Shown here piece by piece: positions 19,957 through 28,507 of a DNA stretch of 40,854 bases. A program made the position numbers and the translations under genes. Position 1 is the first letter of the stretch. Every line of letters starts with the position of its first letter. Origin of the DNA: Methanosaeta sp. PtaB.Bin039 (lineage in GTDB: Archaea > Halobacteriota > Methanosarcinia > Methanotrichales > Methanotrichaceae). The notes beneath the pieces are model-generated. The model was not told the origin of the DNA, did not search any database, and saw only the letters and a list, made by a program, of their open reading frames with translations. Location: NCBI GenBank assembly GCA_002067795.1, contig MVQI01000016.1:1-40854 (forward strand), read 5' to 3'.

Positions 19957-21348
19957 TCAGGATTTAAAGAATTTCTTTATGTCATCCGCCCTATTTGGGA
20001 TAGTGGTCTCCTTTGATGACCGCCAGGAAGGAACCTTGACTGCGGCCATCTTTAAAGCCTGCTCTTGAGCCTCTTGTGCCGTCGAGGATTCGCCTTGAGC
20101 GTGGTTCTCAGATCCGTCCGGTCCGATGAGAGAGATGGTCTCGTCAAGGCGCCCTGCTGTCTGGACCGATCCAGCGGCGTCTGGCAGGATGTCATCGAGG
20201 CTCAGGTTGAGCAGCCAGAGATCTTCGCTGCACCGCATGGAGCTGATTCCCAAAACCAGACATGCAGTGCCTGTCAGCAGCAACGATGTGCCCATATCCG
20301 GGCCAAGGCCGCCAAATGTGCGGGACCACTGCAAGAGGCCATCCGAATCTGTCCTGATCAGCAATAAGTCCCGGTTTTTGGAGGGGGTCTCTGTCCATCC
20401 GGTAAGCAGCAGACCGCCATCTTCTGTCGTGGTCACCGCCAGAGCTGACTGGTTTCCAGGACCGCCAATGTTACGCGACCAGATCTCATCGCCAAGATCG
20501 CTGATCTTCATGAGCAGGACATCCCTGTCGCCACCCACCTCGGTCCTGCCAGCCAGAACCAGCCCGTCATCGACCCGAACCATCGATAGGGCGGCGGAAT
20601 CGCCATGATCCCCGAAGGTACGGTTCCAGAGGAGAGAGCCGTCCTCGTCAGTCATAACCACATATACATCCTCATCCCCACCGCCGAAAGACCGGCTATA
20701 CCCTGCTGCCACGTACCCTATGGGATGAGGAAGGACCGAGAAGCCCACATCGTCTCCGCTTCCTCCAAAACGCTCAGACCATACGGGCATCCCAAAGGAA
20801 TCGAGCCGCAAGAGCCAGAGGTCTTTGCCACCTGCAGAATCTGAGCGCGTGTAACCGGTTATCACATAGCCGTCGGTCGTCTCTCTTATGGACCAGGCAC
20901 CGTCGCCTGATGATGTCACAAATCCGCCATAGCTGCGCTCCCAAATCAGGCTGCCGTTGTAATCGACCTTGGCCACCCACAACCTCTCCCCGCCGACCGA
21001 GTAGGACTCGGTGCTGCCAGCCAGTACTATGCCGTCTGATACCGTTTGCAGGGCTGTGGCAGAGTCGTCCTCAGATCCCCCCATGATTCGGGACCAAACC
21101 ATGCCGCCGCTGGAATTTATCTTAAGCAGGTAGATGTCGCTTCCCTGGCCCCGCACAGTGTAGCCGGCCGCCACATAATCCCCATCGGGGCAGAGGCCTA
21201 AGGACCACCCGCCGTCTGCATGGGGCCCCCCATAGAGCTGGCTCCACATCAACTGGCCCTGGACACTCAAGACGGATGCTGCAAGCAAAAACAGTATCAG
21301 AAATGACTGTAGAGCTGCCGACGAGGCTCTCGGCCGGATCTTATTCAT
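19957..21348 (-). CDS. Exported beta-propeller-like repeat protein
   Basis: A 463-residue secreted protein. The N terminus has a signal peptide (hydrophobic SFLILFLLAASVLSV, cleavage near VQG). Seven or so repeats of about 50 residues follow, each with 'GGyvlaGyT.s.gaGd.DlwllkiD..G...Ws..fGG', typical of beta-propeller blades seen in archaeal surface proteins. The last 90 residues are Ala, Gln, Glu and Ser rich and end in a Lys-rich tail, with no membrane anchor seen. Role unknown; propellers usually bind ligands or partners at the cell surface. Start ATG 21348: the in-frame extension to 21627 is repeat-derived, low complexity, and would hide the signal peptide. Its upstream region carries a 12-copy 14-bp repeat. 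Confidence 0.8.
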   Translation of the reverse strand: MNKIRPRASSAALQSFLILFLLAASVLSVQGQLMWSQLYGGPHADGGWSLGLCPDGDYVAAGYTVRGQGSDIYLLKINSSGGMVWSRIMGGSEDDSATALQTVSDGIVLAGSTESYSVGGERLWVAKVDYNGSLIWERSYGGFVTSSGDGAWSIRETTDGYVITGYTRSDSAGGKDLWLLRLDSFGMPVWSERFGGSGDDVGFSVLPHPIGYVAAGYSRSFGGGDEDVYVVMTDEDGSLLWNRTFGDHGDSAALSMVRVDDGLVLAGRTEVGGDRDVLLMKISDLGDEIWSRNIGGPGNQSALAVTTTEDGGLLLTGWTETPSKNRDLLLIRTDSDGLLQWSRTFGGLGPDMGTSLLLTGTACLVLGISSMRCSEDLWLLNLSLDDILPDAAGSVQTAGRLDETISLIGPDGSENHAQGESSTAQEAQEQALKMAAVKVPSWRSSKETTIPNRADDIKKFFKS

Positions 21349-21757
21349 GTTTGATTTTTCCCGCTTGCGTTCTTTTTTTTTTCGAAGTAGCCAGTCAAGG
21401 GCAGGTCCATTTTCGAGTTGGTTATGTCTGGTCCTGCCGATATGATCCTGCTGATATGATCTTGCCGATATGATCTTGCCGATATGATCCTGCTGATATG
21501 ATCTTGCTGATATGATCTTGCTGATATGATCTTGCTGATATGATCTTGCTGATATGATCCTGCTGATATGATCTTGCTGATATGATCCTGCCGATATGAT
21601 CCTGTTGATATTATACGGTTCAAACACACCAACTCAGTCGCTCTTCACCTCTTTTGAACGATATTCCCTAACTGCCGAATGTGAGGTATCTTTCAGCCCA
21701 CCAAACGCCACATCTTCATACCCGATCAGCCGATGACAAGAGCATCGCGATTTTCCC
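21349..21757. other. Intergenic region with repeat array
   Basis: 409 bp between the propeller gene and the Cys-rich gene, both on the minus strand. A 14-bp repeat array fills nearly half. The remainder has no ORF with a credible start; ORFs read through the array in two frames are repeat-derived. Confidence 0.6.
21439..21615. repeat. Tandem array, 12 x 14 bp plus partial copy
   Basis: The unit GATATGATC(C/T)TGC(T/C) repeats at exact 14-bp spacing 12 times (21439-21606), with a truncated thirteenth copy. Variation is limited to C/T changes at positions 10, 13 and 14. Each unit holds a short dyad, GAT-ATG-ATC. The array starts 91 bp upstream of the propeller gene start. Fourteen is not a multiple of three, so it cannot code a regular peptide repeat. 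Confidence 0.95.
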
Positions 21758-22555
21758 TCATGAAGGCGGCTCGTGGAACATTACCGATCTCTGCACATCG
21801 AAATCTCCGGCCAGTGAGGTTCTGGAGTCGATCCTGGTCCCGCCAAAGCCACCTTTTCTGGACTGCATGACCCAGTTCGCGGCCGACGAACCGGTCTGGG
21901 CAGTGGAGAAGGATGCCAAGCCCGGGCCAGCGATACTGGAGGATTGCACCATCACAGGCCGCAGCTCTTCTTTAAAGGATGACAGCGCAGTCCCTCGGCC
22001 AATCGCAAAGCCCGACGGGATGAGGACCGAGATCTCCTGGCCAGCCTGCTGGCTGGTGGTTGGTTTGGTTGCAGAGCAGTTGATGCCGCACGACTGTTTG
22101 TCTTCGCAGCTCAGGCTGCCGCAATCCACGCCTGAGCAGTCGGCCGAGGAACAGTTCGCGTCGATGGAAGACATATTGTCGCCCACTCGCCCGTTGCAGC
22201 AGCATGAGATCTGGCTGCAGTTTATTGCCGGCGGTTCTGCTGGCGGCTGTTGTGAATCGGAGTCAACCGTTCTCTTGTCGATCCTCGTCGGATCAGGCAG
22301 CTTTGCCGTGGATATACCAACGCCAAAATCCATATACTGTATCCTTTCAGTGGCTGACGACCCTCCTGCGGAAAGCTCAAAAGTCGCTGCCTCACCGAAG
22401 GTCTGCTGAAGCGAAGATAGGACCTTATTCTCCATGCTGGATGAGCTTGAAGAAGAAATGCTGCCAGGATCAGCCCAAAATCCAGGAGATTTGTCGAACT
22501 CCACGCCCATTGCTATCCCAAATATCACAGATGCCGTTGCCATAAGAAGGAACAT
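21758..22555 (-). CDS. Exported cysteine-rich protein, unknown
   Basis: A 265-residue protein of no known family. The N terminus is a signal peptide (MFLLMATASVIFGIAMG). A Ser-rich stretch follows, then a Gly/Ser-rich globular part, then a Cys-rich segment (about residues 107-161) with eleven Cys in 55 residues, including CCC and spaced ADC/VDC/LSC steps. The C-terminal 100 residues are Ser/Gly rich with few charges. No anchor or cell-wall motif is visible. The Cys cluster may form disulfides outside the cell or bind metal. ATG 22555 is preferred: a TATA box (22589-22600) puts transcription start near 22567, downstream of an in-frame TTG at 22576. Neighbours on both sides are also exported proteins. 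Confidence 0.65.
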   Translation of the reverse strand: MFLLMATASVIFGIAMGVEFDKSPGFWADPGSISSSSSSSMENKVLSSLQQTFGEAATFELSAGGSSATERIQYMDFGVGISTAKLPDPTRIDKRTVDSDSQQPPAEPPAINCSQISCCCNGRVGDNMSSIDANCSSADCSGVDCGSLSCEDKQSCGINCSATKPTTSQQAGQEISVLIPSGFAIGRGTALSSFKEELRPVMVQSSSIAGPGLASFSTAQTGSSAANWVMQSRKGGFGGTRIDSRTSLAGDFDVQRSVMFHEPPS

Positions 22556-22996
22556 GGCCGGAATTACACCCTTCAATTATGCCACCCCAGATATATTACT
22601 CCACCATCACAATTTCAACCTTTCTGTACCAGACATCCTTAATCGGCACAAAAAGCTGCAGAGTGCGGGCTTTGGCATTAGAGGAATCGCCGCGACTGAT
22701 GGCCTGCTGAGACATGGGGCGCTGGGATCCGAAATAGCGATCCGGTTATGCATTTAAGGATTCCAAGAGGCATCTTTGCACTCTCCTGGATTTCGCGCTC
22801 CTCTCGTACCTCGTTCGGCCTGCAGGCAAATTGCTTAAGAAAGCTGAAGCTGCGATCGGACCAGGGTTTGCCAAATGCAGAGCTTTTGGATACTCGCCTC
22901 TTTTCAGTCCTGCCGTCCGGCAGAATGAATCAGATGCCGGTGATTGGGGTCTGATTATGAGGAGCAATGAAGTTAAAAAAATATATTATATACAAA
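22556..22996. other. Intergenic region
   Basis: 441 bp without a credible gene. It contains a minus-strand TATA box (GTAATATATCTG, 22589-22600) for the Cys-rich gene and an AT-rich tract (22973-22996) just after the stop of the fusion gene; its A-run reads as a T-run on the minus strand and could end that transcript. Confidence 0.45.
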
Positions 22997-24151
22997 TCAC
23001 ATCCTCATCTCAAACGGGTAAGGGAAGATCTCAGAGATCATTCTCGTCGTGTAGTCTCCGTCCTCTCCCAGCACCACCAGGATGTCCCTGCCGAACTCAA
23101 AGAGTATCTGGCGCTCGTCTCCAGTAGGCGCAGCAGCCCTTCCGCCAGGGAGGCAGTTGGCGACTGCCCGAATGTTTCCGTCGCCCTCGGATATCGCCTT
23201 GAAGATGGCAACCTTCAGAGCACTTGTGGACAGGCCAAAAAGTGCGTTTTCGACGTTGCAGCCGGAGTAGATCCTGCCTGATGCGGTGAGCACTGCCGCG
23301 CCCACAGAATATCTGGAGTAAGGCGCATAGGCGTTTTGGCTGGCCAGGTGCGAGGCGTTCACCAGCGACTCGATCTCCGATTCGTCAAGCTCAGTCACGA
23401 ACCATCTGCGGTAGAGCTGGTCATACCTCCCATCCTGCATGAGACGCTGCATGCCCTCGTCAATGGACTTCATAAGCTGTGGGTCCCTGACACCGAAGTA
23501 TACAGAGTGCATCTCCCAGGGCATGGCCAGGGCCCTGATGTTGGTGATATTTTGCTGCTTTATCCGAAACCATGTGGTAGAGCTTCCACCCACGAAAGCA
23601 TCGGCATCTCCCCTGAGGATCGCAGAAAGGCCCTCGCCCTCGGAATCGAAAGCCAGGACCTCGATGCCGGTCTTAGCATTCAGCAGGGCCTGAGAGATTG
23701 TTCCGTTCTGAACCGCAACCTTTCTGCCCAGCAGCATGTCTGCGGATCTGATCTCGCAGTCATCCAAAACGAACGTCAGTATATCGAAGGTCCCGTGGGG
23801 TTGGGCTGTGAAGTTGTACTGCTTCAGCCTCTCCTCGGTCCTGACCATTCCGCCGATCACGTCAGCATCTCCCCTCTGGAATGATAGCTGAGCCAAAGAC
23901 CAGATCATCGGCTTTAAGGTCAGATTGAATCCCGCCTCCTCTGCCAGCAGCTGCAGCAGCTCCACCTCAAAGCCGTATGTTGAACCGTTTTCCTCATAGC
24001 TGAAAGGCGCAAAATCGCGGTCGAATACGAAAGTTGCCGAGGATTCATCATCCGCCTGGTCGAGGGTGACGTCAGAGGAGACGAACTCCGCAGATCCGCC
24101 AGCGGCATTGATTATGAATATCAAGACGAGAAATTTCGAGATGAGTCTCAT
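22997..24151 (-). CDS. Exported solute-binding protein fused to a dead cytidine deaminase domain
   Basis: A 384-residue single reading frame with two domains. A signal peptide (residues 1-22) precedes a family 3 solute-binding domain (about 40-255), recognised by FAPFSYEENGSTYGFEVELL, the 'GDADVIGGM..T.eR' motif and the GRYDQLYRRWF end. Residues about 262-384 form a complete cytidine deaminase fold: AYAPYSRYSVGAAVL, then YSGCNVENALFGL, then IFKAISEGDG, ending FPYPFEM. The zinc motif C-A-E is replaced by S-A-L, and P-C-x-x-C-R-Q by P-T-G-D-E-R-Q, so all zinc ligands and the catalytic Glu are gone, while the ribose-binding N-x-E-N is kept. It probably binds rather than deaminates. A TATA-like GAATTTATTC about 25 bp upstream suggests a leaderless transcript. 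No permease or kinase adjoins it. Confidence 0.85.
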   Translation of the reverse strand: MRLISKFLVLIFIINAAGGSAEFVSSDVTLDQADDESSATFVFDRDFAPFSYEENGSTYGFEVELLQLLAEEAGFNLTLKPMIWSLAQLSFQRGDADVIGGMVRTEERLKQYNFTAQPHGTFDILTFVLDDCEIRSADMLLGRKVAVQNGTISQALLNAKTGIEVLAFDSEGEGLSAILRGDADAFVGGSSTTWFRIKQQNITNIRALAMPWEMHSVYFGVRDPQLMKSIDEGMQRLMQDGRYDQLYRRWFVTELDESEIESLVNASHLASQNAYAPYSRYSVGAAVLTASGRIYSGCNVENALFGLSTSALKVAIFKAISEGDGNIRAVANCLPGGRAAAPTGDERQILFEFGRDILVVLGEDGDYTTRMISEIFPYPFEMRM

Positions 24152-24419
24152 AAATTAGCATAAGAAGTTGACAGAATAAATTCTTTGTCGGTCCAGAATC
24201 TTGTAGCATGCTCCAAATTGCCGATTGTCCCTGCACATGCAAGGCCGACTTCGGAAAAGACTGGAGGTCGAATCATTGAGGTCCGCCACGTCGCTTATCC
24301 TGATGAGTACGATGTCTGACGCCGGCGACCTTTTCGAGATTTTTGCTGCCTGCAGTAATTGAAAAGGAGGCATCTGCAACTCCCAGGCGCATGAAATGCC
24401 GGAGAGCATTGATTAAATG

Positions 24420-24491
24420 TGCGGCTGCCGGGAATCGAACCCGGGTTACGAGCTTGGGAAGCTCATGTCATAACCGCTGGACCACAGCCGC
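24420..24491 (-). tRNA. tRNA-Gly (anticodon CCC)
   Basis: A 72-base cloverleaf on the minus strand, including the discriminator A. The acceptor stem is GCGGCTG with CAGCCGC, the T stem-loop CCGGG-TTCGAAT-CCCGG, and the anticodon stem closes on a seven-base loop TTCCCAA, giving anticodon CCC at plus positions 24456-24458. CCA is not encoded. No intron. Confidence 0.93.
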
Positions 24492-24557
24492 TCAAGGTCA
24501 GCTTTCAGGCCTGCCACCCACTTAAACCTTATGCTCCTTGACTCAAGCCGATAACAA

Positions 24558-24866
24558 TCACAGCCTGTCCAGCGCCTGCCTGCCAGACATGCCCACCTCG
24601 ACACCCAGGCGCTCTGCTGCGGAGTTGACCTCCACAATCTGGCCCTCCAGCAGATCCGAAACAGTGGATATCGAGCTCTTCCCAACTGCCTTTGCCTTGG
24701 CAGCAGGATAGCCGTGCCTGTCAAGGGCAGAGACATCGTAAGCTCCGCATCCCACCATACCCCTGTCGGTGACAACGTTCACCAGATTAACCGACCCAAG
24801 GCCGATCACATACCCGTCAGCAATCTTGCCGCCCAGTTGAACTATCTCGTGGATCAAGCGAAACAT
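24558..24866 (-). CDS. DUF1805 family protein
   Basis: A 102-residue protein matching the DUF1805 (YunC-like) family in its TDRGMVGCGAYDV and 'A.a.G....V..LL.g.I..v...A..LGV..GM.GR.AL' pattern over the whole length. Function unknown; cytoplasmic. A GGATGAGGGGGT stretch abuts the ATG. It lies 66 bp downstream of the tRNA in plus coordinates, transcribed toward it. Confidence 0.8.
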   Translation of the reverse strand: MFRLIHEIVQLGGKIADGYVIGLGSVNLVNVVTDRGMVGCGAYDVSALDRHGYPAAKAKAVGKSSISTVSDLLEGQIVEVNSAAERLGVEVGMSGRQALDRL

Positions 24867-25146
24867 ACCCCCTCATCCGGCCGTCATCCTTGGAGCCGCC
24901 CTTTACAGGCACCCTTTGCCAAGTAGGGCGACTTTGCATTGAACTAGGCCCTCTTCTGAAATTTGGCGTTTCTGGTAGAAGCCATTGTCCATCGATCCTG
25001 AGCCGCGGGAGATTGATGTGGGCGATGAACGCCAGGCTACACACCCTATCGCCGGTCGGTCGTTGCCGAAATCCTGCGTCCCTCGGACCACGACGTCTGA
25101 CTATTTCGGGAGAATGGCAGAAAGAAGACACACAAGTCCGCCTCCC

Positions 25147-26310
25147 TCAACTGGTCTCATCTGCGACAGTCGCCGGATAGGCAGCCATAATATCTGCGAA
25201 CGCTGCTGCCACCGTCTCGAGCTCCTCCCACGTCAACTGATAAGTGCTGAGCTTGAACTGCCTTGTGAGACCTGCCTTTATGCCGCAGATCCCGCGATCT
25301 TTCAGGTCGCGATAGAGGAAATAGCGGCCTTTCTTGGCCTGGTTGGATATCTCGTAGAGCCGATCGGAGACAAAGAACATCAGGTCATGGCGGTGGGGCC
25401 GCTCCCCCTGCTGGACCATTCCCAGCTCCTCAAGTCGTGCGGATAGCCAGCGTGCCTTCTCAACCTCCTCCTGCCACCTGGCCACGCGCTCGACTACGTG
25501 AGAGAAGCTGGCCATCATGGTGAGAATTCCAGCACCTCGAACTGTGCATCCAAGGAGCTCGACGTCCTTGTTCTTCTTCATCTTGGATCGGCGGAAGATC
25601 AGGCCGGCGTACTCCTCGCAGACGCCCAGTACCCCGATAGGCCCGGAGCTGGCCATCGACTTGTGCCCGCTGCCCACCAATACGTCTGCTCCAAGATCCC
25701 GGGCGCTAACAGGCATCCTTCCGACAGAATAGGCGCCGTTGACCATCAGCGGTACGCCTTCCTGATGACAGATGTCTGACACCTTCCTCGCATCCACAAG
25801 GTTTCCGTAATTTCCGTCCGGATAGGTCAGGACTGCCATGCTGACCCGGCCGCCCATATCATTGATCTTCTCGATTGCCTCAGCATATCCATCAGGGGAT
25901 ATTATGTACTCCGGCTGTCCGCTGGAAGGGACGAACTCGATGGATAGGCCGGCTCGCTCCGCAGCCAGGATGGTTGTATAATGGGAATTTCCATCGACCA
26001 CAACGTAGTCGCCTCGATCGCACATGGAGTTCATGGCTGCGTACATTCCCTCGCGGGCACCGTGGGTAATCCGAACCTGGTCGATCTTCAGGAACTCAGG
26101 GAGGGCCTGATGCACGAACTCCTCTATCGGCGGATTTCTTATGCGATCCATCTCACCGCCGCAGAAATCACAAACTGAGTAGCCGTCTCCCCACTCAACA
26201 AGGGCTTCCCTGGCTTCTGGCGTAAGTAGCCCGCCTCTTTGCAGTGGGTCCAGGTTTATTTTGGCCACGCTTCTCTTCAAGCATCTGAACTTCTCAAGAT
26301 TATCCGGCAT
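25147..26310 (-). CDS. pscS: Sep-tRNA:Cys-tRNA synthase
   Basis: A PLP-dependent enzyme that converts phosphoseryl-tRNA(Cys) to cysteinyl-tRNA(Cys) in methanogens, the second step of tRNA-dependent cysteine synthesis after SepRS. Family marks are [13 protein letters not shown], the conserved Cys pair in [40 protein letters not shown] and the PLP lysine in [12 protein letters not shown] near residue 219. Length from ATG 26310 is 387. A TTG at 26373 would add 21 residues, but a TATA-like AGTATTAATA centred near 26341 predicts a transcript starting just before 26310, so the shorter form is preferred. SepRS is not in the window. The gene diverges from the GDPD gene. Confidence 0.93.
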   Translation of the reverse strand: MPDNLEKFRCLKRSVAKINLDPLQRGGLLTPEAREALVEWGDGYSVCDFCGGEMDRIRNPPIEEFVHQALPEFLKIDQVRITHGAREGMYAAMNSMCDRGDYVVVDGNSHYTTILAAERAGLSIEFVPSSGQPEYIISPDGYAEAIEKINDMGGRVSMAVLTYPDGNYGNLVDARKVSDICHQEGVPLMVNGAYSVGRMPVSARDLGADVLVGSGHKSMASSGPIGVLGVCEEYAGLIFRRSKMKKNKDVELLGCTVRGAGILTMMASFSHVVERVARWQEEVEKARWLSARLEELGMVQQGERPHRHDLMFFVSDRLYEISNQAKKGRYFLYRDLKDRGICGIKAGLTRQFKLSTYQLTWEELETVAAAFADIMAAYPATVADETS

Positions 26311-26378
26311 CAGGAGATCAAAGGGGACGCGCCCGCTATTAATACTTGCCCTGTCGATCTGTAGCCTCCCCAAAGAAA

Positions 26379-26388
26379 GATATAGAAA
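26379..26388 (+). promoter_or_regulatory. TATA box of the GDPD gene
   Basis: AGATATAGAA lies about 20-25 bp before three consecutive ATG codons (26402, 26405, 26408), suggesting a leaderless transcript. It is part of a compact divergent promoter region with the SepCysS gene. Confidence 0.45.
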
Positions 26389-26401
26389 ACCAGGCCACCT
26401 G

Positions 26402-27418
26402 ATGATGATGCCTTATATCATCGGGCACCGGGGAGCTAGGGCGATGGCTCCTGAGAATACCCTGAAGGGACTTCGGGCAGCCTTCGACTGCGGAGCAGAG
26501 CTTGCAGAAGTGGACGTACGTCTGAGTTCGGACGGCTGCCTGGTGCTGATGCACGACGAGACCGTCGATAGAACCACCGGTGGACAGGGCCGAATTGAGG
26601 ATCTGACTCTTGACGATCTCAAGGCGCTCTCGGTGGGAGGAGAACCCATCCCAACCCTGCAAGATGCCCTGTCACTGGCCGAAGCGATGGGGCGATCCCT
26701 GGTCGTGGAGATGAAGGAGGAGGGGCTCGAAGAGCTTATGCTCGAAGCCTTGACAAAGTGCAGGCAGCAGGGTTCCATAGTGGCATCGTTCTACCACAAT
26801 AGCCTCCTCGACCTTCGGGAGCTATGGGAAAAGAAGCGCCACGGCGAGCAGCTTCATACCGGGATCGTCATAGCCTCTCTGCCGATCCGACCGATTGACC
26901 TGGCAGAGAGCGCCCGAGCAGATATGATATTTCCGGCCCGCGTCTCCTCAAGCCTATTCAAGGCCGCTCATCGCCAGGGGATCCGGGTATTTCCATGGAT
27001 CGTAAACCAGGAGGATCAAGCGGCATGGCTCATCAAGCTTGGGGCTGACGGCCTGGTAACAGATTACCCGTGTCGCCTGAGGGCGGTAGCCTCTGCCCCG
27101 CCCAGTGAAACCGGGAAGGAGAACTGCCGCTACTACCCATGCCATCACTTCGGAGAGCAGGACTGCACCCATTGCTTCTGCCCGCTCTATCCCTGCCGGG
27201 ACGACCGGTTGGGAAAGTTCGTCCGGACCAGGAAAGGCAAGAGGGTATGGACCTGCATAGACTGCCGGCTTGTCCACATCCCCCTCGTAGCCAGGTACCT
27301 ATCTGATAATCCCGGCGCCAAACCCGATGAATTGATGAGACTGGTGCCGGAAGGGTGTCAATTCGGAGCTGCTAACGACGCTGGAACTCGTGGATCGATA
27401 CGATCCTTTCAGAAATGA
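26402..27418 (+). CDS. Glycerophosphodiester phosphodiesterase with Cys-rich C-terminal domain
   Basis: A 338-residue protein. Residues 1-230 form a GDPD TIM barrel: the start motif [13 protein letters not shown] (catalytic His), [11 protein letters not shown], the second His in [12 protein letters not shown], and a C-terminal [10 protein letters not shown]. It would hydrolyse glycerophosphodiesters from lipid head groups. There is no signal peptide, so it is cytoplasmic. Residues 242-295 hold an added domain with Cys spacing C-x4-C...C-x2-C-x-C-x4-C...C-x2-C, resembling the cysteine-rich small domain of archaeal proteins (PF04071-like), probably metal-binding. I know of no common GDPD carrying this. 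An in-frame extension upstream to 26261 overlaps the divergent SepCysS gene and is not used. Confidence 0.85.
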   Translation: MMMPYIIGHRGARAMAPENTLKGLRAAFDCGAELAEVDVRLSSDGCLVLMHDETVDRTTGGQGRIEDLTLDDLKALSVGGEPIPTLQDALSLAEAMGRSLVVEMKEEGLEELMLEALTKCRQQGSIVASFYHNSLLDLRELWEKKRHGEQLHTGIVIASLPIRPIDLAESARADMIFPARVSSSLFKAAHRQGIRVFPWIVNQEDQAAWLIKLGADGLVTDYPCRLRAVASAPPSETGKENCRYYPCHHFGEQDCTHCFCPLYPCRDDRLGKFVRTRKGKRVWTCIDCRLVHIPLVARYLSDNPGAKPDELMRLVPEGCQFGAANDAGTRGSIRSFQK

Positions 27419-27507
27419 AGCTCCAGGGATACGACAAGAACATCGAACGGCGATGAGAGTTGATATTGGGGATCAGGGCGAAGATATATCGCCTTACCTG
27501 AGGGAAG

Positions 27508-27538
27508 CATGACAGGCCAGCAGACAGATCCTGTCATG
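27508..27538. repeat. Inverted repeat, 9-bp arms
   Basis: CATGACAGG and CCTGTCATG are perfect arms separated by 13 bases, about 90 bp after the GDPD stop. It may be a transcript-end hairpin or an operator; no T-run follows. Confidence 0.5.
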
Positions 27539-27660
27539 ACAAAAATACACATCTCTGCGACAGTTCAGGCCGGCTGCTGCCCTGATACCACAGCCATCTC
27601 CAATGGATCGCCCATTGTTTTCCTGAAAAAGCCTGCCGAAGATCCCGCATCCAATGGAAA

Positions 27661-27668
27661 GCTTTATC
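27661..27668 (+). promoter_or_regulatory. TATA box of the small exported repeat protein
   Basis: GCTTTATC, preceded by GGAAA (BRE-like), lies 26-33 bp before ATG 27694, which fits a leaderless transcript. Confidence 0.45.
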
Positions 27669-27693
27669 CCCTTCTTTAGATAATCCGCCTAAC

Positions 27694-28119
27694 ATGAAGA
27701 ATATACTGCTCGCACTGATCGCCTTATCCGTCTTGGGCCTGGGCCTGGCAGGGTCGGGTCTTGCCAAGACCAGTTTCTTCGCCTCGGAGACCGAGGTCCC
27801 GACTACGACGTCCATATCCGAATTCCTAAACGACTCCTGGAAGCCGGTTCCTTTCCTGGCGCCGATCTACTACGCAACCTGGCCTGATAAGAACAGGACT
27901 CTGCAGAACACCAGCGATGAGATCTACAAGTTGCTCAACGACAGCTACAAGCCATCCGGTTTTGAGGCCCCATTGCTGCAGGCAGTCTGGCCTGGCAAGG
28001 ACGGAACCCTGGCAACCACCGGATATGCCATTCACGACTTCATGAGGGACGACTGGACACCAGCTGATGCGGTACCGATGGTGACCAGGGGCGACTATAA
28101 ACTGCGCCAGATGAACTGA
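27694..28119 (+). CDS. Small exported protein with triplicated motif
   Basis: An unrecognised 141-residue protein with a clear signal peptide (hydrophobic segment to about residue 19, cleavage near GLAK). The mature part repeats a motif three times at roughly 35-residue spacing: SEFLNDSWKP, then YKLLNDSYKP, then HDFMRDDWTP, each followed (first two) by 'f.aP...A.WP.K..TL..T'. It resembles no family I can name. The short repeat and Trp/Pro-rich turns suggest a stable extracellular binding module. It stands alone with its own promoter and a hairpin just past the stop. Confidence 0.75.
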   Translation: MKNILLALIALSVLGLGLAGSGLAKTSFFASETEVPTTTSISEFLNDSWKPVPFLAPIYYATWPDKNRTLQNTSDEIYKLLNDSYKPSGFEAPLLQAVWPGKDGTLATTGYAIHDFMRDDWTPADAVPMVTRGDYKLRQMN

Positions 28120-28507
28120 GGTTCAAAGAACTGAAAAATTGAGCCGGTCTGTTTTTCAGGCTAGGGCGTGAGGCGTGCCTCAAGGAAGGCCGTCACTTCC
28201 GCCCAAGCTATTTTATGTTCGATCGGATTTGCGGTTGTTTTCTCTCTTTCCCGAAAAGGCGAAGGATATGCACGTCTCTTGCAGATGAGCTATCGGTCAT
28301 AGAACAGAAAGATCCGGTATCCTCAGACAGGCATGGTTTATCGCGAATGTTTGACTGAGCTTTTGCGAGAAGAGCCGATCGGTTCAGGGAGGACGCCGAT
28401 CGCTTCGGTATCGATACCTTCTTCTCTGACGATCCATTTTTCCTGAACTCAGACGAAAGCTGGCGGATCTTCGGTCCTCTTCTGCTGATCTATCATCCTT
28501 GCGCCCT
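28120..28507. other. Intergenic region between convergent genes
   Basis: 388 bp between two convergent genes, with no credible ORF. A hairpin (28131-28159) lies 11 bp after the small exported protein's stop. The rest is featureless. Confidence 0.45.
28131..28159 (+). terminator. Terminator-like hairpin
   Basis: CTGAAAAA and TTTTTCAG are perfect 8-base arms with a 13-base loop, 11 bp after the stop codon. The second arm supplies a T5 run, which could itself promote archaeal termination. Confidence 0.45.

Noticed and set aside
21439-21615. CRISPR array
   Set aside because: Repeat units are 14 bp and contiguous, with no spacers and no cas genes nearby.
21345-21632. ORFs rich in DHISKIISARSYQQ-like repeats
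   Set aside because: These are readings of the 14-bp array in two frames, with no codon bias or start signals.
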